Origin: a bacterium UBA4883
GTDB taxonomy: Bacteria; Bacillota; Clostridia; Oscillospirales; Acutalibacteraceae
Reading direction: 5' to 3'
DNA: 7,290 nucleotides
NCBI GenBank assembly: GCA_002399225.1
Contig: DHDF01000010.1
Coordinates: 4,840-12,129 of the forward strand
Under the pieces are notes generated by a model. It did not search any database and was not told where the DNA came from. It worked only from the letters and a program-made list of their open reading frames with translations. Every line of letters begins with the position of its first letter. Position 1 is the first letter of the stretch. Made by a program: the position numbers and the translations under genes. Shown piece after piece: positions 1 through 4,905 of this stretch.

Positions 1-286
1 GATGATCCAGTGCGTTTTTCCTCCCACCGACGTAGAGAGTGTTGCAGTCGGTCAGAAAAGGTTTGCCGCCCAGTTCCTTTATGACGTCCGCCACTGCCAT
101 GGCATAGTTCGGACGCAGATACGCCAAATTGCCGGGTTCCCCAAAATGAATTTTAATCGCGGCGTATTTCCGATTGAAATCGATCTGCTCGATTCCCGCT
201 GCCTTGATCAGCCGCTTCAGCTTTTGTAGAAGATTTTCGCGTAAAGTCGTATGCATATCGGTAAAATAAACCTTAGATGTTCCCAT
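1..286 (-). CDS. DUF362-domain protein (uncharacterised Fe-S-type protein), N-terminal part
   Basis: This is the first 95 codons of a minus-strand gene whose remainder lies beyond the left edge. Translation begins MGTSKVYFTDMHTTLREN and continues with IKIHFGEPGNLAYLRP and then FLTDCNTLYVGGRKNALDH. These conserved blocks are typical of the DUF362 family (COG2768-type proteins), which often carry 4Fe-4S ferredoxin motifs in their C-terminal half; that half is not visible here. The biochemical role of the family is unknown. The ATG at 284-286 is supported by a strong GGAGG (294-298, read on the minus strand) seven bases upstream and by an extended -10 promoter further upstream. No signal peptide or membrane segment is seen, so it is probably cytoplasmic. 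The family call rests on recognised sequence blocks, without a database search. Confidence 0.85.
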   Translation of the reverse strand, partial: MGTSKVYFTDMHTTLRENLLQKLKRLIKAAGIEQIDFNRKYAAIKIHFGEPGNLAYLRPNYAMAVADVIKELGGKPFLTDCNTLYVGGRKNALDH

Positions 287-352
287 GCTGAAACCTCCAT
301 GTGCCGAATTTTAAGGGACGAAGCCACCGCAGGCCACCATCCATTCTAAAAC

Positions 353-381
353 ATTATAGCATTTCTGCCGAGTGGTGAAAA
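353..381 (-). promoter_or_regulatory. Promoter of the DUF362 gene
   Basis: Read on the minus strand there is a perfect extended -10, TGCTATAAT (361-353). A four-of-six -35 match, TTTTCA (381-376), lies 17 bases upstream. Transcription would start near 346, about 60 bases before the DUF362 ATG. It lies back to back with the regulator promoter at 401-429. Confidence 0.6.
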
Positions 382-400
382 GTAGAAGGCCAAAACACGC

Positions 401-429
401 TGGAAAAGAAACGGCAACGGGAATATAAT
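401..429 (+). promoter_or_regulatory. Promoter of the response-regulator gene
   Basis: A consensus TATAAT (424-429) is preceded at 17 bases by TGGAAA (401-406), a four-of-six match to the -35 hexamer. The predicted start near 436 leaves a leader of only about 17 bases that contains just the ribosome site. The direct-repeat motif found before the ATPase gene is absent here, so this promoter may be constitutive and not autoregulated. Confidence 0.6.
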
Positions 430-452
430 AAGGGGAAAATCGAGGTGATTCT

Positions 453-1130
453 GTGGCAGATATCCTTGTGGTGGAAGACGATCGGGAGATTAACCGTTTG
501 CTGTGCAGCATCCTAGAGGAAAATCACTATCGTTGTTTTTCGGAATATACCGGAAAGTCCGCCTATGAGGCGATGAAAAGCGGCCGGTTCGATCTGGTGC
601 TGCTGGATTTGATGCTCCCCGGGATTTCGGGGGAAACATTGCTCAAAGAGTACCGGCGCTTCTCAGGCACCCCGGTGATTATCATTTCCGCCAAAGAGGA
701 GACAGCGGTGAAAGTCGATATGCTGCATACGGGCGCGGACGATTATATCACCAAGCCTTTTGACAACGATGAAGTGCTGGCGAGGGTGGAAAGCAGCCTG
801 CGGCGAAGCCGCGGCTATGCCCCGGCAAACCTAATGGCCGGACCTCTGAAGTTGAATACGGAAACAAATCTCTGCACGGTTTCCGGCAGGCCGGTCCCGC
901 TGACCGGAACAGAGATGAAGATCCTCAGACTGCTTCTCGAAAACCCGCAAAAGTTATTTACCAAGGCCAATCTGTTCACAAGCGTATGGGGAGAACCCTA
1001 TGCCTATGACGACAATGTTGTCAATACCCATATCAGCAATCTGAGACGGAAGCTGAAAGCCGTCTGCCCGGAACGGGAGTTTATCGAAACCGTCTGGGGG
1101 ATTGGATATAAATTAGCCGTCCGGCCCTAA
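453..1130 (+). CDS. OmpR/PhoB-family response regulator
   Basis: A 225-residue two-domain regulator of normal family length. The receiver domain (about 2-118) has the acidic pair Asp9/Asp10, phosphoacceptor Asp52 in LLDLMLPG, switch residue Ser79, and Lys101 in the YITKPF motif. The C-terminal winged-helix DNA-binding domain (about 130-222) contains LTGTEMKILRLLLENP and the recognition region VVNTHISNLRRKLK, ending in ETVWGIGYKL. The start is a GTG: GAGGTG at 442-447 lies five bases upstream, and Ala-Asp-Ile-Leu-Val-Val-Glu-Asp-Asp is the expected N-terminus. It is the first gene of a block with an ABC transporter and a histidine kinase on the same strand, which is the likely phosphodonor. 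It probably controls the ATPase promoter through the 13-bp repeats downstream of its stop; this is inferred from position and spacing. All key residues are intact. Confidence 0.95.
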   Translation: MADILVVEDDREINRLLCSILEENHYRCFSEYTGKSAYEAMKSGRFDLVLLDLMLPGISGETLLKEYRRFSGTPVIIISAKEETAVKVDMLHTGADDYITKPFDNDEVLARVESSLRRSRGYAPANLMAGPLKLNTETNLCTVSGRPVPLTGTEMKILRLLLENPQKLFTKANLFTSVWGEPYAYDDNVVNTHISNLRRKLKAVCPEREFIETVWGIGYKLAVRP

Positions 1131-1154
1131 AAGCCGGAAGCCGCCTGCTTTTTT
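1131..1154 (+). terminator. Possible weak terminator or attenuator after the regulator gene
   Basis: Directly after the stop codon, AAGC-CGG can pair with CCG and GCTT around a three-base loop with a three-base bulge, and six T's follow (1149-1154). The stem is short and interrupted, so much readthrough into the ATPase gene is expected. A competing 5-bp stem, CCGGC (1121-1125) with GCCGG (1133-1137), overlaps it. Confidence 0.25.
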
Positions 1155-1168
1155 CCAGAACAAAGCGG

Positions 1169-1203
1169 TTTCTTTAGAAATTTTTATCATTTTCTTTAGA
1201 AAT
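1169..1203 (+). repeat. 13-bp direct repeat at 22-bp spacing, candidate response-regulator operator
   Basis: TTTCTTTAGAAAT occurs perfectly at 1169-1181 and again at 1191-1203, start to start 22 bp, or two helical turns. Each copy is itself a near-palindrome (TTTCT-TT-AGAAA). A degenerate third copy in the same register starts at 1213 (TTGCTTTTTATCA). OmpR/PhoB-family regulators typically bind tandem sites at 11-bp or 22-bp periodicity on one DNA face. The second copy lies where a -35 element would be for the -10-like TATCAT at 1221-1226, which suits an activator. The repeat itself is certain; its role as operator is inference. Confidence 0.6.
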
Positions 1204-1211
1204 ACTTGAGA

Positions 1212-1235
1212 TTTGCTTTTTATCATAGAAGCAAA
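1212..1235 (+). promoter_or_regulatory. 7-bp inverted repeat enclosing a -10-like hexamer, ATPase operon promoter region
   Basis: TTTGCTT (1212-1218) and AAGCAAA (1229-1235) are perfect inverted arms separated by ten bases that contain TATCAT (1221-1226), a plausible -10. There is no good -35 at the right distance, which fits an activator-dependent promoter using the upstream repeats. The right arm touches the Shine-Dalgarno of the ATPase gene (AGGAG, 1235-1239). In any transcript reading through from the regulator gene, the arms could form a hairpin that partly covers that site. TTTTTATCAT also occurs at 1181-1190, so a second start there is possible. Confidence 0.4.
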
Positions 1236-1248
1236 GGAGATGAAAGGG

Positions 1249-2169
1249 ATGGAAAACTCCATCTTTCAGGCGGAAAATCTGACCAAGCGGTACAGGGAAG
1301 CCCTGGCGCTTGACCATGTCAGTTTTACTTTAAAACGGGGAGAAATTTATGGCTTTATCGGGGAAAACGGGGCGGGAAAAACAACGACCATCCGGCTGAT
1401 TACCGGCCTGACGTTTCCCACCGAAGGGAAGATAACTTTGTTTGGAAAATCGGGGGAGAAAGAACTGCAAAAACAGCGCGCCCGCATCGGATGCATGGTC
1501 GAAAGCCCCGCGCTTTACAAAAACATGACCGCTGCGCAGAATCTGGAAGCGCAGCGCATGCAGCGCGGAATCCCGGAAAAAGAGTGTGTCGGCAGGATGC
1601 TGAAGCTGGTTGGACTGGCGGATACCGGGAAGAAGACCGTCCGCCATTTTTCACTCGGCATGCGACAGCGGCTCGGCATTGCGATGGCGCTGCTGAATGA
1701 TCCGGAATTTCTTATCCTCGATGAACCGATCAATGGCCTTGATCCCACAGGAATTGTAGAAGTCCGGGAGCTGATCAAGAGGCTGAACCGGGAGCGCGGC
1801 ATCACCGTGCTGGTTTCCAGCCATATCCTCAGCGAACTGTATCAGACGGCCACCCGGTACCTCTTGCTGCACAAGGGCCGCATCCTCGAAGAGCTGTCGC
1901 AAAAAGAGCTGGATGAAAAATGCAGGCGTCATATTGCCATCCGCACGGATGATACCCCCAAAACCGCGGCGGTTCTGGAAAATGCACTTCACACGGAAAA
2001 TTTTCAGGTAATGCCGGACGGGACCGTAAGGCTTTACGATCATCTGGACGAAATGGAGCGTGTGGCGCGCGCGCTTTCGCAGGCGGGCCTTCTGGTGACG
2101 AACCTCAGCCTTGCGGGGGACAGTCTGGAAGACTATTTTCTGCACAGAATCGGAGGCCGGGAACCGTGA
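1249..2169 (+). CDS. ABC transporter ATP-binding protein, BcrA/LanF type (peptide antibiotic resistance)
   Basis: Energises export or membrane clearance of a substrate through the two permeases encoded next. From the ATG at 1249 it is 306 residues. Walker A is GENGAGKT (38-45), the signature is FSLGMRQRL (134-142), Walker B is FLILDEP (154-160) with Glu159, the D-loop is NGLDP (162-166), and the H-loop is His192. The Q-loop position reads MVESPALY with Glu85 in place of Gln, the E-loop variant known in LanF immunity ATPases such as NukF and in BcrA-like proteins. After about residue 220 comes the C-terminal extension usual in BcrA-like ATPases, in line with the length. The 1249 start is preferred because AGGAG (1235-1239) is nine bases upstream and the N-terminus MENSIFQAENLTKRY matches the family; TTG at 1213 and ATG at 1240 are in frame but lack a suitable site. 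The gene overlaps the next by four bases. Substrate unknown; a lantibiotic, bacitracin or host peptide is likely. Confidence 0.93.
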   Translation: MENSIFQAENLTKRYREALALDHVSFTLKRGEIYGFIGENGAGKTTTIRLITGLTFPTEGKITLFGKSGEKELQKQRARIGCMVESPALYKNMTAAQNLEAQRMQRGIPEKECVGRMLKLVGLADTGKKTVRHFSLGMRQRLGIAMALLNDPEFLILDEPINGLDPTGIVEVRELIKRLNRERGITVLVSSHILSELYQTATRYLLLHKGRILEELSQKELDEKCRRHIAIRTDDTPKTAAVLENALHTENFQVMPDGTVRLYDHLDEMERVARALSQAGLLVTNLSLAGDSLEDYFLHRIGGREP

Positions 2170-2879
2170 AAAACTTATTGCGTGCCGAGACATACAGACT
2201 TTTTCATGACAGGGTTTTCTGGGCCATCCTCGTTGGCATTATCGCGTTTTATATGATGCTGCTTTCAGGCAGTCCAATCTTCAGCCTGCCCGGGCAGAAA
2301 GCATTGTCGGAAATTATGCAAAAAGAGATCGTTGCCGTTCTGATTTCCTGCCTCTACGGCGGCCCTTTCCTCGGCGGCGGTTTTGCGGACCGCACCCTGT
2401 ATCACGGGCTGCTGACGGGGAAGAGCCGCGGCACCGTCCTGTGCACCCAATTCATTGTTTTTTCCATCGCGGCTGAAGTGCTGCTGTACTGTTTCCCTTT
2501 GCTCCTAGTGGTAACCTGCACCGTGAGAAACGGCTGGGGAGCGGCCGTTTCGGCGGGACTGGCCGGGCATTTGGTCGGCGCTGCCGCAGCTTTTCTGATC
2601 CTTGGGGTGGCAATTGGCGCCGTCTCTCTTCTGGCGTCCGTCTGTTTCCGCGACGTTGGCCGCACGATCGGAATTCCCATCGTCTTGTATTTTGGAATGA
2701 TCCTGCTTCTCAACAGCCCCGATGCTTCCACCTTTATGCGGATCTTTCCGGTCGGTATTTTAATTTTGGTGACCGAGGGAACGGTTTCTCCCGCTTATGG
2801 GGCGCTGCTCGGAGGAATATGGTCGGGGTTGCTGTTCGCTGTTTCCGCCCTGGTTTTCCGCAGGGCAGAGCTGCGCTGA
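2166..2879 (+). CDS. ABC-2-type permease subunit 1 of the peptide resistance transporter
   Basis: A 237-residue membrane protein with about six hydrophobic segments, near residues 17-34, 53-72, 94-118, 132-158, 167-183 and 210-231. A cytoplasmic loop after the second segment (GGFADRTLYHGLLTGKSR, 70-88) matches the pattern of ABC-2 permeases of the BcrB/LanE-LanG kind. Translation starts at GTG 2166 within the ATPase stop (GTGA overlap), with GGAGG at 2152-2156 nine bases upstream, so the two genes are translationally coupled. The N-terminal segment LLRAETYRLFHDRVFWA and the C-terminal tail FRRAELR resemble the same regions of the next gene product, which suggests a duplicated pair forming a heterodimeric channel. 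Its length suits LanE/LanG proteins. Substrate cannot be read from the sequence. Confidence 0.85.
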   Translation: MKNLLRAETYRLFHDRVFWAILVGIIAFYMMLLSGSPIFSLPGQKALSEIMQKEIVAVLISCLYGGPFLGGGFADRTLYHGLLTGKSRGTVLCTQFIVFSIAAEVLLYCFPLLLVVTCTVRNGWGAAVSAGLAGHLVGAAAAFLILGVAIGAVSLLASVCFRDVGRTIGIPIVLYFGMILLLNSPDASTFMRIFPVGILILVTEGTVSPAYGALLGGIWSGLLFAVSALVFRRAELR

Positions 2880-2891
2880 GGAGGGATTAAG

Positions 2892-3677
2892 ATGAGTAAT
2901 TTGTTCAAGTGCAGATGGTTTACCCTACGTCATAACCGCATTTTATGGATGACGTGCTTGATTTGCTTCGTATTTGCCATTGTGATCATTGGACCGCATT
3001 ATTTAACGGACGCACAGATGGTGGCGGGCGCTTCGAATAATTTTCAAGGACTTTTTATGGCGTCCACGGCTGATTGCATTTTCCCGCTGCTTATTATCAG
3101 CGGCACCTTCACCGTGATGATACTCGGGCGGCAGTTTTCCGACCGGACGGTCGGCCAGGAGATTGCCGCGGGACACAGCCGTATGGAAATCTTTCTGAGT
3201 GAATGCCTAGTGGGATTTATTCTCCCTGGCGCGACGAGTCTCTTGGCGATTCTTTTGGGGTGCATCCGCTGGGTCGGCTGTATGCCGCTGTCGCCTATTT
3301 TAACCGCGGTCCCTTATTTTGTACGTACAATCCTTTTGCTGTTGATTCTGTCTTTTTCTCTATTTTCGCCTTGCATCCTGTTTCTCATGCTCTTCCGGGA
3401 CGCAGTCAAAGCCATGGCGGCATCGGCCTTTTTCCTTTTCTTTCTGTGCTTTATCATGGCGGCTTCGCTGGCCTCGTCGGCAATCGTACCGGGAACGGCC
3501 TATACGGTTGCGCCGACACTGCCGCTGCTGCTCAATCCCGATTTTTTAATGCGATATGTTTTGTATTCGACGCTGACCCCCGCGCAGGGGCTGTGGGCCG
3601 TCTGTGTGGCGGTCGTCTGGATGGCGCTGTTTTTAAGTATGGCTTATGGTATCTTCCGCCGGTGTGAGTTAAAATAA
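2892..3677 (+). CDS. ABC-2-type permease subunit 2 of the peptide resistance transporter
   Basis: A 261-residue membrane protein with about six hydrophobic segments, near residues 16-35, 61-80, 104-124, 142-167, 173-195 and 231-254. After the second segment it carries LGRQFSDRTVGQEIAAGHSR, the counterpart of the DRTxxxxLxxGKSR loop in the preceding permease. Both proteins also end in the same kind of tail (FRRCELK here, FRRAELR there). This marks them as diverged paralogues, as in LanE/LanG or CprB/CprC pairs. AGGAGGG (2879-2885) spans the previous stop and sits six bases before the ATG; the gap between the genes is 12 bases. With the ATPase it should form a complete transporter in the cytoplasmic membrane. 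The loop between segments 1 and 2 (about 36-60) is the likeliest extracellular contact; this is an inference from topology. Confidence 0.85.
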   Translation: MSNLFKCRWFTLRHNRILWMTCLICFVFAIVIIGPHYLTDAQMVAGASNNFQGLFMASTADCIFPLLIISGTFTVMILGRQFSDRTVGQEIAAGHSRMEIFLSECLVGFILPGATSLLAILLGCIRWVGCMPLSPILTAVPYFVRTILLLLILSFSLFSPCILFLMLFRDAVKAMAASAFFLFFLCFIMAASLASSAIVPGTAYTVAPTLPLLLNPDFLMRYVLYSTLTPAQGLWAVCVAVVWMALFLSMAYGIFRRCELK

Positions 3678-3702
3678 AGCCAGAAGGGGGAGAAAACCCG
3701 AA

Positions 3703-4614
3703 ATGATGTGGTTCTTTCTTGCAGCCTGCTGTGCGGCGGCCTGGCTCGGTTTTCGCCTGTTCCGCATCAAGCGGCAGTTGCGCGGCATTGCCGTGCAGCT
3801 CAAAGACCGCACGGACGGGAAAACGGAAAAAAAAATCACGGTTTCTCTCTTCGACCGTGATTTGACCCGGCTTGCCTCTGTTCTTAACCGCAGCCTGGAT
3901 TTGCAGAAGACGCTCCGCATTGAAATCCAAAACAGCGACCGAAAGCTGAAAGACTCGATTGCAAATCTCAGCCATGACCTGAGAACACCGCTGACTTCCA
4001 TTTTAGGGTACCTGCAGCTGTCCCGGGGCCCTGAATGTACGGAAGAAAAACGCCGGGACTACCTGCAAATCGTGGAGGGCAAGGCCCATGCTTTGAAATC
4101 CATGATTGACGGTCTGTATGAGCTTTCCGTTCTGGAGGCCAAAGAAATGCCGTTGAAAAGGGAACGGCTTGACTTAAATCTCCTTGTGGCCGATCTCCTT
4201 GCGGGACAGTATCAGCTTTTCCTAAAAAGCGGGATCAATCTGAAAGTGAGCCTGCCGGACGGCCCTGTCTGGATCTTGGGCGATTCGATCGCATGTACAC
4301 GGGTTCTCCAAAATCTGATCAATAATGCGGTCCGCTACGCAAAAGGGAAAGCCGAAATCCGTTTAAGCCGATCCGGCTCCTTTGCGTTGTTTTCCATCTG
4401 CAATCCCGCGCCGGGATTGACAGAGGAGGATGCCGGCCATTTATTTGAACGCTTTTATACCGCGGATCGCTCCAGAAACAGCGGCGGTTCGGGGCTGGGC
4501 CTTACCATTGTCAAAATGCTGCTGGAAAAAATGGATGGTAAAATTCTCGATGTCTCTTTAAAGGACAGCATCCTTTGCATCAAGGTCGGATTCCGGCTGG
4601 CTGAGGCTGACTGA
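3703..4614 (+). CDS. Membrane-anchored sensor histidine kinase with minimal sensor region
   Basis: A 303-residue HisKA kinase, last gene of the cassette and the presumed partner of the regulator encoded at 453. One hydrophobic segment (about 2-20) is followed by a basic, charged linker and helical region (21-85) with no recognisable extracellular domain. The H-box is NLSHDLRTPLTSILGYL with His91. The ATPase domain shows the N-box QNLINNAVRYA (Asn204, Asn208), a G1 region NPAPGL (234-239) with Asn where Asp is classical, the F-box HLFERFY (246-252) and G2 GGSGLGL (261-267). Asn at G1 is common in Firmicutes kinases of this type, so activity is expected. It starts 25 bases after the permease stop with GGGGGAG about ten bases upstream of ATG 3703; ATG 3706 is a possible alternative. 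The lack of a sensor domain suggests membrane sensing or sensing via the transporter; this is inferred. Confidence 0.93.
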   Translation: MMWFFLAACCAAAWLGFRLFRIKRQLRGIAVQLKDRTDGKTEKKITVSLFDRDLTRLASVLNRSLDLQKTLRIEIQNSDRKLKDSIANLSHDLRTPLTSILGYLQLSRGPECTEEKRRDYLQIVEGKAHALKSMIDGLYELSVLEAKEMPLKRERLDLNLLVADLLAGQYQLFLKSGINLKVSLPDGPVWILGDSIACTRVLQNLINNAVRYAKGKAEIRLSRSGSFALFSICNPAPGLTEEDAGHLFERFYTADRSRNSGGSGLGLTIVKMLLEKMDGKILDVSLKDSILCIKVGFRLAEAD

Positions 4615-4640
4615 GAACAGTTTTCAGCCCGATTTTCTTT
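4605..4640 (+). terminator. Weak intrinsic terminator after the kinase gene
   Basis: GGCTGA (4605-4610), inside the end of the kinase gene, can pair with TCAGCC (4624-4629). Alternatively CTGAGAA (4611-4617) pairs with TTTTCAG (4621-4627) including one G-T pair. A T-rich stretch, ATTTTCTTT (4632-4640), follows. It is the only candidate for ending the cassette transcript before the next promoter. Confidence 0.35.
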
Positions 4641-4697
4641 ATAAACAGCCAATCGTTCGGCTTGTCGAATAAAAATAAATTCCCGTAAAAACAAAAT

Positions 4698-4724
4698 CCA
4701 TCGGGCGGTTTTGCCCCTCCATGG
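4698..4724 (-). repeat. Orphan hairpin in the gap, terminator-like on the minus strand
   Basis: CCAT (4698-4701) pairs with ATGG (4721-4724), and inside it GGGC pairs with GCCC around a GGTTTT loop. Read on the minus strand the hairpin is followed by ATTTTGTTTTTA, the layout of an intrinsic terminator, but no minus-strand gene lies upstream of it. It may be a leftover of a lost gene or a chance structure. Apart from the weak terminator before it and the promoter after it, I see no gene in the 4615-4905 gap. Confidence 0.3.
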
Positions 4725-4801
4725 AACTAGGGACGAAAGAACAAGAGGCAAAAAGACAAAAGCAGAAATTGAAATTTTTATGATTATTATGGTTTTATAG
4801 A

Positions 4802-4830
4802 TTGCACTTTGAAAAGAGAAGGGATATAAT
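4802..4830 (+). promoter_or_regulatory. Promoter of the amidohydrolase gene
   Basis: A consensus TATAAT (4825-4830) lies 17 bases after TTGCAC (4802-4807), in an AT-rich stretch. The predicted start near 4837 gives a leader of about 70 bases with no clear secondary structure. This separates the amidohydrolase from the transporter cassette. Confidence 0.6.
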
Positions 4831-4905
4831 ATTAATTTATAAGTAATAAAAGGCAGCTATCTCTTATCATTCTATCAGGAGAAGCAAAGTAGAGGGGGAT
4901 AAAAA

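Noticed and set aside
2..229. Plus-strand frame of 75 codons at the left edge
   Set aside because: It lies antisense to the recognisable DUF362 protein, which has conserved blocks, a ribosome site and a promoter.
1213..1248. Longer ATPase start at TTG 1213 or ATG 1240
   Set aside because: Neither has a Shine-Dalgarno at a workable distance. AGGAG at 1235-1239 serves ATG 1249, where the family-like N-terminus begins.
1651..2193. Minus-strand frame of 180 codons across the ATPase gene
   Set aside because: It is antisense to clear ABC motifs and has no recognisable domain or ribosome site.
3203..3667. Plus-strand frame of 154 codons inside the second permease gene
   Set aside because: It is a shifted frame of a gene with clear paralogy to its neighbour; it has no ribosome site and the content looks like a frame shadow.
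4765..4784. GAAATTTTTATGAT before the amidohydrolase, similar to GAAATTTTTATCAT in the ATPase promoter region
   Set aside because: The match is AT-rich low-complexity sequence, lacks the TTTCTTTAGAAAT core and its 22-bp partner, and is probably chance.
4641..4800. Possible relic gene or mobile-element fragment in the gap after the kinase
   Set aside because: No frame reads as a known protein and there are no terminal repeats or target duplications; only an orphan hairpin is visible.
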